Source: Myxococcus sp. CA023 (GTDB lineage: Bacteria > Myxococcota > Myxococcia > Myxococcales > Myxococcaceae). From it: a stretch of 41,741 bases of DNA. The notes under the pieces were generated by a model. The model made no database searches. It was not told where the DNA came from and worked only from the letters and a program-made list of their open reading frames with translations. How positions within the stretch are numbered: position 1 is the first letter of the stretch; the number at the start of each line of letters is the position of its first letter. Shown here in pieces: positions 8,479 through 17,993 of the stretch. The position numbers and the translations under genes are program-made. Location: positions 1 to 41,741 of the forward strand of contig NZ_JAAEAH010000082.1 in the NCBI RefSeq assembly GCF_010998615.1. Reading direction: 5' to 3'.

Positions 8479-9083
8479 GGACGGAGCCGGTCGGCGAGCG
8501 CGGGCCAGCCGTTGATGACGAGCTTGCCGCCGACGAAGTGCACCTCCGCCGTGTTCGGGGCGGTGAAACACGCGTCGTGCTGAGCGTAGCGGCCGGTGAG
8601 GAAGTGCATCACCTGGTTGCGCGAGCCAATCCACCGCCGTCCCGTCTCCGGCTGGTCCTTCTCGAAGCGGCCGTCCACCAGCAGGTCCGCCGTCGCGAGG
8701 AGCCGGTCCACGTCGTCCCGCGCCTGGGCCCGCAGCTCCGCGAGCGTGTGGCCGGTGAAGAGCATGATGCTCAGCCCGGCGGCGCGGACGCGCTCGCACA
8801 GCGCCGCGGCGGGACCAGGCTGGGAGAAGGGCTCGCCGCCCAGCAGGGTGAGTCCTTCGATACCGGGCGTGGCCAGGATCTCCTGGGCAAGTGCCTCCAC
8901 CGTCTCCTCGGTGCCGCGCTCGGTCGCGAACATCTCCGGGTTGCAGCACCCCGGGCAGCGCAGGGGGCAGCCCTGGACCCAGAGGGCGTAGCGCACACCG
9001 GGGCCCTCCGCTTCCGTGCGGGGGACTCGCTGGGCAATCCGGAGCGTCGGGCCGGAGCTGGAGGTGCCTGCTGCGATGGCCAT
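8475..9083 (-). CDS. Small radical-SAM activase-like protein (NrdG-type 4Fe-4S)
   Basis: This 202-aa protein carries the radical-SAM cysteine motif CPLRCPGC (Cys 39, 43 and 46, spacing C-x3-C-x2-C), followed by the SAM-binding motif GGEPF at about 82-86. Size and motif spacing match NrdG/PflA-type single-domain activases, which cleave S-adenosylmethionine to make a 5'-deoxyadenosyl radical. No NrdD-type reductase is encoded nearby. I chose the ATG at 9083 because GGAG lies about 8 bases upstream and the protein begins in good register; an ATG at 9197 would add 38 Arg/Ala-rich residues. This is the first gene of the operon and is coupled by ATGA to the 361-aa gene. Confidence 0.82.
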   Translation of the reverse strand: MAIAAGTSSSGPTLRIAQRVPRTEAEGPGVRYALWVQGCPLRCPGCCNPEMFATERGTEETVEALAQEILATPGIEGLTLLGGEPFSQPGPAAALCERVRAAGLSIMLFTGHTLAELRAQARDDVDRLLATADLLVDGRFEKDQPETGRRWIGSRNQVMHFLTGRYAQHDACFTAPNTAEVHFVGGKLVINGWPALADRLRP

Positions 9084-9231
9084 GAAGACGGCTCCAGCAT
9101 GCCAGCAGCGGCGGCGCAGGGGGAGCGCGAGGACGTGTCTCATGCCGCGAGACGGGCTTGTTTGCTTGTTGATACCTTCCGCCGCCCGGTCGTTCATGAC
9201 CTGTACCTACATCCAGGTCGAGTGATGGCTG

Positions 9232-9260
9232 GTGAATCTTCTCGTGTCGCAAATTGTCAA
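9232..9260 (-). promoter_or_regulatory. Weak candidate sigma70 promoter for the FtsH/MoxR operon
   Basis: A perfect minus-strand -35 hexamer TTGACA lies at 9260-9255. Seventeen bases further the sequence is ATTCAC, a poor -10. The site lies in the 211-base divergent region between the operon and the sigma54-activator gene, and would give a leader of about 140 bases before the start at 9083. No TGGCAC-N5-TTGC sigma54 site was found in this region. Confidence 0.25.
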
Positions 9261-9294
9261 CGTCGCTTCATCCCTCAAGTAGAATGTGGTGGTC

Positions 9295-11085
<1,791 letters not shown>

Positions 11086-11095
11086 CCCTTGCGCC

Positions 11096-12517
11096 TTAGT
11101 GGGTGCGAATCCACTGGAGCATGGGCTTCCAGACGCGCACGCGCGCGTCGTCCGCCAGGAACAGGTCCGCGTGCCCGTAGTCCAGGGCGCGCGCGGTCTC
11201 CGGCAGCGTGCTGATGTTGAGCAGGGTGACGTCCCGGCTGCCCAGCAGCGTGACGCTGTGCTCGCCGTAGCGGCCCACGCCGCCCGCGGCGCCCACGTAC
11301 AGAACCGGCACCTTCACGTCGCGCAGGCGGTCGCTGTAGGGCACGTGCTTCCCGCAGGCCCACGCCTCCGTCTCCACCACCTCGTTGATGCTCTGGTACG
11401 GGGCGGCGCGCTGGCCGAACTCGAAGAGGTAGCCCTCGCGGGTGAAGGACAGCTGCCCCGGCAGGCCCATGGCGTCCGGCACGCTGCCCATCAGGTGGTA
11501 GGCCGGGACAACCGGCTGCAGCGGCGCGAAGAGCACGCTCGTCGCGCCCGCCGCGACCAGGGCCAGCTTGCGGTTCGAGGGCCGGCCCGTGCCCGGCCCG
11601 AAGATGTCGTCCTGCACCAGCGGCGACGGCGCGGCCGGCTGCACCGCGGCGAGCTGGCCAATGGCCTGCAGCATGATGCCCGGCGCCGGCCCGAGCAGAC
11701 CACCCTCCAGCTGGCCCTCCTGGCGGGCATTGCTCAGCGCATCGTAGCGCTCACACGCCCACGCCTGCTGCTGCGCGTCCCGCGGAGAAAAGCGCACGGC
11801 CATGTCCATGGGGATGAAGCCGTCCACCTGGCGCAGCGCGCGCGGCAGCCGGGCCTCGCGGTTGAGGTACGCGTAGCCCACCACCGCGCCCCGGCTCCAG
11901 CCCAGCAGGTGCATGGTGCCCAGGAAGTTGCCGCCCGCCAGCCGCAGCAGTTTCGCCACGCCCAGCGCCACGCCCACGTCGGCCGCGTGCGTTTCCAGCG
12001 TCCAGTTCTTCATGAAGCGAAAATCCTGCGTGTTCTGCGGCACGCCCGCCCACCGCAGGTCGATGCCCCACACGTCCACGCCCTCCTTCGCCAGGTACGC
12101 GGCGATGGACTGCTCCGGCGGCACGAACGCGGAGCCGATGCTGGAGAGGAACGCGGCCTCGAAACCCCACCCGTCGCCGTGCACCATGAACACCGCGCGC
12201 GTCGCACGCGCCGGCCGCCACGCCCAGTCCTCCCGCACCACCCGGTGCAGGGTGACGACGTCCTGCTGCGACGGCCCCACCTGCAGGCGGTAGCGGTAGT
12301 GGGCCACGTCGCCGAACAGCGCCACCCGCTCACTGCCTCCCAGATTGCTGGAGCCCAGGAGCGCGGCGCTGACCGGCGCGCCATCCGCCAGCGCCACGCC
12401 CTGGAGCGCCGCGGCCTGTGAGACAGCGTGTCGCATGTCATCAGAAGGGGCCGCTTCGGCGGTTCGAGCCAACGACAGACATGCCAACGAGACGCAGAGG
12501 AAGAACACGGAACGCAT
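11096..12517 (-). CDS. Exported alpha/beta hydrolase (473 aa)
   Basis: The protein has a Sec signal peptide (MRSVFFLCVSLACLSLARTAEA, cleavage near residue 22-24) and then an alpha/beta-hydrolase fold. The oxyanion region is FMVHGDGWGFEAAF. The nucleophile elbow is GWSRG with Ser208, and a likely catalytic His lies near residue 447 in DYGHADLF. The second acid could be in the VLYVGAAGGVG strand region. It is predicted to be a periplasmic or secreted esterase or lipase-like enzyme of unknown substrate; some similarity in layout to PHA-synthase-like hydrolases is possible. The ATG at 12517 has GAGGT upstream. The gene converges on the sigma54 activator with only 10 bases between the stops. Confidence 0.82.
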   Translation of the reverse strand: MRSVFFLCVSLACLSLARTAEAAPSDDMRHAVSQAAALQGVALADGAPVSAALLGSSNLGGSERVALFGDVAHYRYRLQVGPSQQDVVTLHRVVREDWAWRPARATRAVFMVHGDGWGFEAAFLSSIGSAFVPPEQSIAAYLAKEGVDVWGIDLRWAGVPQNTQDFRFMKNWTLETHAADVGVALGVAKLLRLAGGNFLGTMHLLGWSRGAVVGYAYLNREARLPRALRQVDGFIPMDMAVRFSPRDAQQQAWACERYDALSNARQEGQLEGGLLGPAPGIMLQAIGQLAAVQPAAPSPLVQDDIFGPGTGRPSNRKLALVAAGATSVLFAPLQPVVPAYHLMGSVPDAMGLPGQLSFTREGYLFEFGQRAAPYQSINEVVETEAWACGKHVPYSDRLRDVKVPVLYVGAAGGVGRYGEHSVTLLGSRDVTLLNISTLPETARALDYGHADLFLADDARVRVWKPMLQWIRTH

Positions 12518-13003
12518 ACAGACCTCGGATCGGCTGAAGAGGTTCGGGGGAGTCGAGTCACCGCCGGCCCATGACGCCCCTGACGTGTCGCCCCCCCGAG
12601 CAGAATTCACGCCAATCATTAAACCCCTGTAACTCCTGGAGTGTTATCCAGGCAGGGACTTCATGGGTGAATGCCACTGTGGATCGAACCTCTGACATCC
12701 CCTGCCAGGTGGGGTACTTCGGCGCGTGCTTCACCGCTGAAGCCCGCGCATCACCGGTGCGGCTTCCGGGGCGTCCCGAGGAACCCGGCGGGGATTGAGA
12801 GGCGTGGGTGACGAGCGCGCGCAAATGACCACAGGCGACCAGAACGGGCAAGAACCGATTAGCTCTCCAGTACGGGCGGACTGACGGGGTCCGAACGGCA
12901 CCAGGTGACGTGGGAGGGCTGCTGAACACACGCGCCCGTGGGGCCCTCGCCACCCTCCTGGGTGGGGGGCACATGAAAGCCAGACTTCAACGTGAGGCGG
13001 CCC
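12518..13003. other. 486-bp intergenic region between divergent genes
   Basis: This is the longest stretch without a convincing gene. Its short open frames lack codon bias and recognisable products. It contains a palindrome ACTCCTGGAGT near 12631, a 7-bp pair GGCAGGG/CCCTGCC spanning about 12651-12706, and a CCACCC/GGGTGG hairpin near 12951. It must hold promoters for the hydrolase (minus) and the ThiF-like gene (plus), but I found no clean -35/-10 pair. Confidence 0.6.
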
Positions 13004-13849
13004 ATGTTCGAGCAGCGGTTCCAGCGCAATCTGGGCGTGGTGGATGCGGAGACGCTGGACAAACTGTCACGCACGCATGTGTTGGTGGCGGGCGTGGGCG
13101 GCGCGGGAGGCCAGTGCGCGGTGGACCTGGCGCGGCTGGGGTTCGGCGGCGTGACGCTGGCGGACTTCGACGTCTACGAGCGCCACAACATGAACCGGCA
13201 GGTGGGCTGCTTCGAAAGCACGTTGGGCCGCTCCAAGGTGGAGGTGGTGGGGCGGATGTGCCGGGACATCCACCCGGCCCTGCGGCTGCGGGAAGTGCCG
13301 GAGGGCATCACCGAGGCCAACGTGGAGGACGTGCTTGGCGGGAGCGGTGTGCTGGGCCCGGTGGATTACGTGGTGGAGGTCATCGACATCGCGGGGGCGC
13401 ATGAGAAGCAGGTGCTCCACCGCGCCTGCCGCCAGCGTGGCGTGCCGGTGATGACGGGGCTGATGTTGGGCTTCGGCGCGGCGCTGCACGTCTTCCAGCC
13501 GGACGCGCCGCTGTACGAAGCGCTCTACATCCTGCCGGATGGGCGCATCGACCTGCCGGCCATCATCCCCCACCTGGGAAGCTACATGCTCCGCGAGTAC
13601 ATGGACGCGTGCTACCAGGGCCGGGGCCACGCACCCACCTGCGTGGTGGGCGCGACGAGCGCGGCGGGGATGATGGTGACGGAGTTGACGCGCGCGGTGA
13701 TGCGGGGCCCCCGGTCCATGGTGTCGTGGCCGGAGTACCTCTATGTGGACTTCTTCGACCACAGCTTCGTCCGGGGCACCGCCGCGCCGGCCCTGTCGCG
13801 GCGGGTGGACCTGGCGTCGCGGGCCGGAGGTACCCCGGCCGCAGGCTGA
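13004..13849 (+). CDS. Orphan E1-like (ThiF/MoeB/HesA fold) adenylating-type protein
   Basis: This 281-aa protein has the E1 Rossmann motif VLVAGVGGAGGQ (residues about 24-35), an acidic strand end ADFDVYE and the hallmark HNMNRQVG, followed by LGRSK. These are the ATP/Mg-binding features of ThiF, MoeB, HesA and TcdA proteins, which adenylate a ubiquitin-like C-terminus or tRNA base. The usual zinc-binding CxxC pairs and the crossover cysteine are not evident, so a full MoeB-type cycle is doubtful. No ubiquitin-like or JAB-domain partner is adjacent. The ATG at 13004 has GAGG 7 bases upstream and is preferred over GTG at 12992. Confidence 0.8.
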   Translation: MFEQRFQRNLGVVDAETLDKLSRTHVLVAGVGGAGGQCAVDLARLGFGGVTLADFDVYERHNMNRQVGCFESTLGRSKVEVVGRMCRDIHPALRLREVPEGITEANVEDVLGGSGVLGPVDYVVEVIDIAGAHEKQVLHRACRQRGVPVMTGLMLGFGAALHVFQPDAPLYEALYILPDGRIDLPAIIPHLGSYMLREYMDACYQGRGHAPTCVVGATSAAGMMVTELTRAVMRGPRSMVSWPEYLYVDFFDHSFVRGTAAPALSRRVDLASRAGGTPAAG

Positions 13850-13877
13850 CGTCGTTATACGGAAGGACGGGCCGCGC

Positions 13878-14324
13878 TCACACCACGCCGCGCGCCCGGG
13901 CCTCCTCGATGACCTTCACGCCGTCCACGCCCAGGCTCTTGCCCAGGTAGGGGGCGACGAGGTCGGCGTGCTTGTGCACGCGGTGGAAGGCCTCGTCGAA
14001 GGTGCGCGTCACCAGGTTGATGCCGGAGATGATGACCCGCTGCAGGTTGTATTGCAGGTCATTGCCTTCGACGATGGCGTGAATCTCCGTGAAGAGCGGG
14101 CGCGCGTCCGAATGGAAGGTGGACAGGTTGCGCCGCTGCTCCGAATTGGGCACGGAGGACTTCGGTGAAAGGCTGGCGACGAGGACGAGCGGGTGCTGAA
14201 GCTGCTCGTGCGCGCCCTTCATCTGCTGGAAGACGGTGTGGATTTCTTCCTGACTGGGTGGTGCCTCCCAGCGGAGGAAGAACACTCTGCCGATGATGGC
14301 GGTCTTGTAGACGGATGTGGCCAT
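13878..14324 (-). CDS. Small unknown protein (148 aa)
   Basis: This 148-aa soluble protein starts MATSVYKTAIIGRVFFLRW and has mixed strands and helices. The segments HPLVLVASLSPKSS and QRVIISGINLVTRTF look like a compact alpha/beta fold, and the overall pattern is reminiscent of STAS/SpoIIAA-like proteins. I cannot assign it firmly. The ATG at 14324 follows AGGGGGA. The gene ends 28 bases from the convergent ThiF-like gene. A perfect palindrome lies 32-47 bases upstream of the start and may be an operator. Confidence 0.7.
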   Translation of the reverse strand: MATSVYKTAIIGRVFFLRWEAPPSQEEIHTVFQQMKGAHEQLQHPLVLVASLSPKSSVPNSEQRRNLSTFHSDARPLFTEIHAIVEGNDLQYNLQRVIISGINLVTRTFDEAFHRVHKHADLVAPYLGKSLGVDGVKVIEEARARGVV

Positions 14325-14355
14325 GATGTCCCCCTGCTGCTGCCGCGGTGATTCC

Positions 14356-14371
14356 ACCGGGAAATCCCGGT
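14356..14371. promoter_or_regulatory. Perfect inverted repeat upstream of the 148-aa gene
   Basis: ACCGGGA-AA-TCCCGGT has 7-bp arms and a 2-base centre. It lies 32-47 bases upstream of the ATG at 14324, where a repressor operator or the core of a promoter would be expected. It has no T-run and sits upstream of the gene, so a terminator is unlikely. Confidence 0.35.
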
Positions 14372-14504
14372 ACCCCTTCGCCAGGAACGAACGGCGGCGC
14401 CTGGCGGTCTGCGCACCCATTGGCGCGCGTCCCTGACGCAGACGGAATCAGACTGGAGGGCGGACATCCGCGGCCCGACGTTGCCCTGCCGGGCCGCGAG
14501 GTGT

Positions 14505-14530
14505 CCGGCCCCCGACGAATCGGGGGCCGG
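14505..14530 (-). terminator. Strong hairpin terminator after the acylase gene
   Basis: A perfect 11-bp GC-rich stem (CCGGCCCCCGA paired with TCGGGGGCCGG) closes a 4-base loop that reads UUCG on the minus-strand transcript, an extra-stable tetraloop. It lies 9 bases beyond the stop codon at 14539. No U-tract follows, as is common in high-GC genomes. Confidence 0.75.
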
Positions 14531-14538
14531 CGGGGACG

Positions 14539-17046
14539 TCAGTCGCCGGTGAGGGTGATCTGCTCGGCCGGCGCGGCGGCGATTTCCTCGGCGGTGAAGA
14601 GGATGGGCCGCCACTGCTTCTGGGAGAACAGCCGCGTCTGGTCCGCGTAGTACGGCGAGGCCGGGTTGCTGGACTCGCTGTAGGTCAGCAGGGCGCTGGC
14701 CTGCACGCCGGTGGGCGTGAACTCCATGGCCATGATGAAGCTGCTGCCGTTGTTGATGACGTAGCCGCCGTTGGCCAGGGCCGTGCGTCCGTTGACGACG
14801 GTCCGCGTGGCGCTGCCCACCTCGGCGTTGGGCGTGGTGGACTTCAGCGTGCCGAAGCTGACGATGTTCGCCGCGCCATCGTAGTTGCCGCCGCCGTGGA
14901 TGGGGATGCGCTCGCCGCTCACGCGGGGGGTGAACTGCGCCTCGCCCAGCGGGAGGTCCAGCGCCAGGCCCGCGCGCGTCAGCGTGGTCACGGCCTGGGC
15001 CAGCTTGGTCAGGACGGGGTCGGTGCCCTGGGCGGGCGCGGGCGCCAGCGTGTGGGGCGTGGCGATGGGGTTGGCCGGGTCGAAGGGCGTGGCGTACAGC
15101 GACGGGCTCGCCTGCAGCTCGCTCATGGTGAACGTGCCCGCGAACTCGCGCCACACGATGGCGCCCACGCTGTCCACGTCATAGCGACGGTCCCACTGGG
15201 CAATCAGCGAGCACGCCTGGCTGATGTCCACGGTGCCCGTGCCGTAGGGCACCATCGTCTGGCCGGTGCAGCGGGCCACCACGTCGTCGATGAGCAGCTC
15301 GGCGATCATGCCGCGGTTGTTGAGGATGGCGTCCTGCAGCTCGGTGCGGGTGAAGAGGCCGTCCGCGCCGGACGCGCCACCTTCGACCTGCTCGGTGAGC
15401 ATGACGGCGTTGAGGCGCGTGCGCGGCGACTGGGGCACGTTCTCCAGGCCGTGCAGGGGCGAGAAGCCCTTGAGCGGCTCGGCGGGGTTGGTCAGCCAGT
15501 AGCTGTCATTGGCGTTGAAGACGAAGTCGGTGCGGTCCAGCTTGGGCACCTTGCTGAAGGGGACCAGGCCCGGGCTGCGGGCGCCGGCCTCGTCCTGCCA
15601 CTCGTTCTGGCTGTTGCTGCCGTCGAGCAGCACCAGGCCCATCTGCTGCCAGATGGCGGTGGTAGCCAGGTCCGCGCCCTGGCGGGCGGCGTTCCAGGTG
15701 GCCAGGGCCACGGGCGACAGGTTCGGCGTGGGCGTGGCATCCGTGTACCAGGTGTTGCCCGCGCGGTCGGCCGCCATGGTGTTGACCCAGGGGATGCCCT
15801 GCTCGCGCGCGTAGACGGCCTTGAACTCATCCATGCTGCGGGCCTGGTTCATGCCCAGGAACTGCGCCAGCAGGGTGTCGTTCTCCAGGTTGGCGTCGCG
15901 GTAGGTGAGCACGGACTGCTCGGTCCACTCCGCGGTGCCGGGGATGGAGATGATGGGGCCGTAGTGGCTGCTGTACATGCGGCGGGTGACGTTGACGAGC
16001 GTGCCGTTGTCGAGCCGGACCAGGATGGTGATGTCCTTCCAGGTCATCTCCCGCTCTTGGTTGTCGTAGTAGTACGAGGTCGGCTTGCCCGGCACCAGGC
16101 GCAGCCCGTACAGCGTCATGCGCTGGCCGGAGGAGAAGGTGTGTGTCCAGGCCACGTCGTTGTTGAAGCCGATGAGGACCGCGGGCACGCCCAGCAGGCC
16201 CACGCCGTAGATGTCCAGCTCACCGGGGACGGTGAGGTGGCTCTCCCACAGCTTGAGCTCGCCTTCCCAGGGGAAGTGCGGGTTGGCCACCACCATGCCG
16301 TGGCCGGTGGCGGAGCGGTCGCGGCCAATGGCCCAGCCGTTGCTGCCCACCTGGTGCAGTTCGGGCCGCTGGACCTTGACGTGGTCGCGGTCCGGCGTGC
16401 CCAGGGTGGTCGCCGTCACGTCGGGCGGCGTGGCCGCGGCGAGGGCGAGAGCGACCTGGTAGCTGCTGCCCGTCAGCGCCACGCTGTAGGCGTAGGCCAG
16501 CAGGTCCACCTCGGAGATGGGCCGCACCCACTTGGCGCCGGTGCAGGGCGCGGGGAGCTGCTCCTTGGGCGTCTCCTCGATGTAGCGGTTGAAGCCGGCC
16601 GCGTAGCCCTTGAGCATGGCCTGGAGGGTGGCGGGCTGAGTGCTGAAGCGCTCCGTGGCGCGCGCGTGGAGGCCCAGCGAGCGGTAGGCGAAGTCGCTGC
16701 CCGCGTAGGTGCTGCCGGGGCCCATGCCCAGGAAGCGGGCGCGCTCACCGCGCACCTTGAGGATCTGATCCGCGAGGATACAGACGTGGTCCTGGGCGAA
16801 GGCATAGCCATTGCCGTACGCCACGCTGCCCATGTCCTTTCCGGTGATGTGGGGGACGCCGTGGGCGGTGCGGCGGATGGTGGCTTCGTAGGTGGGCGTC
16901 GGGGCCGGAGGCGTGCCTTCGTCGTCGTCACCACATGCGGAACTGAACAGCAGGCTCATGCCTGCGAGAAGAGAGAACTGCCAGCGGGTGCTCCGCGTAC
17001 GCCGGAGCACACCGCGCCGGAGGGGCGAGGGAGGTTTGGGGTGCAT
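14539..17046 (-). CDS. Lipoprotein N-acyl amidohydrolase (penicillin acylase family, PvdQ/aculeacin-acylase-like)
   Basis: This 835-aa Ntn-hydrolase precursor has a twin-Arg/charged start, a hydrophobic stretch and the lipobox SSAC followed by GDDDE, so it is a predicted lipoprotein. The family is made as one chain that cuts itself before a catalytic Ser. Here that residue is Ser235 in QVGSNGWAIGRDRS, giving a short alpha part, a linker and a large beta part. Other family signatures are YANGYAFAQDH-like text near residue 80 and GFNNDVAWTHT. Relatives hydrolyse the acyl chain of penicillins, lipopeptides such as aculeacin/echinocandin, or N-acyl-homoserine lactones, so quorum-signal quenching or antibiotic processing is plausible. 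I chose the ATG at 17046; no Shine-Dalgarno precedes it. Confidence 0.88.
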   Translation of the reverse strand: MHPKPPSPLRRGVLRRTRSTRWQFSLLAGMSLLFSSACGDDDEGTPPAPTPTYEATIRRTAHGVPHITGKDMGSVAYGNGYAFAQDHVCILADQILKVRGERARFLGMGPGSTYAGSDFAYRSLGLHARATERFSTQPATLQAMLKGYAAGFNRYIEETPKEQLPAPCTGAKWVRPISEVDLLAYAYSVALTGSSYQVALALAAATPPDVTATTLGTPDRDHVKVQRPELHQVGSNGWAIGRDRSATGHGMVVANPHFPWEGELKLWESHLTVPGELDIYGVGLLGVPAVLIGFNNDVAWTHTFSSGQRMTLYGLRLVPGKPTSYYYDNQEREMTWKDITILVRLDNGTLVNVTRRMYSSHYGPIISIPGTAEWTEQSVLTYRDANLENDTLLAQFLGMNQARSMDEFKAVYAREQGIPWVNTMAADRAGNTWYTDATPTPNLSPVALATWNAARQGADLATTAIWQQMGLVLLDGSNSQNEWQDEAGARSPGLVPFSKVPKLDRTDFVFNANDSYWLTNPAEPLKGFSPLHGLENVPQSPRTRLNAVMLTEQVEGGASGADGLFTRTELQDAILNNRGMIAELLIDDVVARCTGQTMVPYGTGTVDISQACSLIAQWDRRYDVDSVGAIVWREFAGTFTMSELQASPSLYATPFDPANPIATPHTLAPAPAQGTDPVLTKLAQAVTTLTRAGLALDLPLGEAQFTPRVSGERIPIHGGGNYDGAANIVSFGTLKSTTPNAEVGSATRTVVNGRTALANGGYVINNGSSFIMAMEFTPTGVQASALLTYSESSNPASPYYADQTRLFSQKQWRPILFTAEEIAAAPAEQITLTGD

Positions 17047-17057
17047 GACAGTCGTCG

Positions 17058-17087
17058 AGCGTAGGGAGTGGCTGATCACACCGTCAA
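17058..17087 (-). promoter_or_regulatory. Candidate sigma70 promoter of the acylase, near-leaderless
   Basis: On the minus strand TTGACG is followed after 18 bases by TACGCT. The -10 ends only 11 bases before the ATG at 17046, so the predicted transcript leader is about 5 bases and carries no ribosome-binding site. The same -10 hexamer occurs in the kinase promoter at 21511. Confidence 0.4.
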
Positions 17088-17192
17088 AATGTTTCTGGAA
17101 CTGGAATGATTTCTCACACCGCCGGGCACAACGCGCTGTGCCAAGAACGAGCTACCAGCCGAGCGGGAGGGGTGTGGTAGGAAATCGCGCAT

Positions 17193-17837
17193 ATGTCGAC
17201 CGAGCCGTCCCGTGCCCGCCGCCCGCGCCGTCACTTCTCGATGATTCGCACGTTCGTGCTCGCTGACTTCGTGACGCTGGGCAACGGCTTCGCGGGCGCG
17301 GGCGCCATCCTCTCCTCCATGCAGTACCTGGCTTCCGGGGACGTGGGCTGGCTGTGGGTGGCCTTCGGCCTGATGCCGGTGGCGCTGGTGATGGACGTCA
17401 TGGACGGGCGCATCGCGCGCTGGCGCTTCAAGAAGTCGCCTCTGGGCGCGGACCTGGACTCACTGGCGGACGTCATCTCCTTCGGCATGGCGCCGGCGGC
17501 GCTGGCCTTCGCGGTGGGGATGCGCGGCTCCCTGGACGTGGCGGCGCTCCTCTACTTCGTGGCGTGTGGCATCAGCCGGCTGGCGCGCTTCAACGTCACG
17601 TCGGCGGACCTGTCGGACGAGACAGGGAAGGTGAAGTACTTCGAGGGCACCCCCATTCCCACCAGCCTGGCCCTGGTGATGGTGATGGCCGCGGCGACGT
17701 GGGCGGGGCGCATCGGTCCGGACCTGTGGGGGGGGGAGTGGCGCCTGGGACCGTTGGTGCTGCACCCGTTGGTGCTGATGTACGTGGCCAGCGGAAGCGC
17801 GATGATCAGCAAGACATTGCGCATTCCGAAGATTTGA
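17193..17837 (+). CDS. pssA: CDP-diacylglycerol--serine O-phosphatidyltransferase
   Basis: This 214-aa integral membrane enzyme makes phosphatidylserine from CDP-diacylglycerol and serine, the precursor of phosphatidylethanolamine. The CDP-alcohol phosphotransferase signature D-x2-DG-x2-AR-x8-G-x3-D-x3-D is complete (Asp68, Asp71, Gly72, Ala75, Arg76, Gly85, Asp89, Asp93). About six to seven hydrophobic segments and the PTPTS-like EGTPIPTSLAL fit the type II (PssA of Gram-positive/delta) family. A short Arg-rich N-terminus precedes the first helix. The ATG at 17193 follows TAGGAAA. It is divergent from the acylase. Confidence 0.88.
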   Translation: MSTEPSRARRPRRHFSMIRTFVLADFVTLGNGFAGAGAILSSMQYLASGDVGWLWVAFGLMPVALVMDVMDGRIARWRFKKSPLGADLDSLADVISFGMAPAALAFAVGMRGSLDVAALLYFVACGISRLARFNVTSADLSDETGKVKYFEGTPIPTSLALVMVMAAATWAGRIGPDLWGGEWRLGPLVLHPLVLMYVASGSAMISKTLRIPKI

Positions 17838-17993
17838 TACCGGACACCCACCCACCCCTGGGCGCGGGGTTACCCACGCATGGCTGGTTGCCCACCCTGA
17901 AGCGGGTGCCTAGCTTCGCCACCGTTCCTTCCGCCGTCCTCCATGTGGGGCGCGCGGCGGCCAGGGTTGACGGTAGTGGGGAAGGGGTGGGCC

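Noticed and set aside
8479..9252. N-terminal extension of the 361-aa protein to 619 aa
   Set aside because: The extension is out of frame with, and covers, the radical-SAM gene, and the ATGA overlap at 8478 gives a better start.
12660..12720. A minus-strand T-arm-like string GGTTCGATCC suggesting a tRNA
   Set aside because: The flanking bases do not form a 5-bp T stem, and no acceptor, D or anticodon arms can be built.
12558..12974. A 138-codon minus-strand frame in the large intergenic region
   Set aside because: It is Pro/Arg-rich, has no domain or ribosome-binding site, and lacks the third-position GC bias of neighbours.
14896..17064. A 722-codon open frame opposite the acylase gene
   Set aside because: It has no domain, its composition is skewed to Val/Gly/Arg/His, and the opposite strand encodes an intact Ntn-hydrolase.
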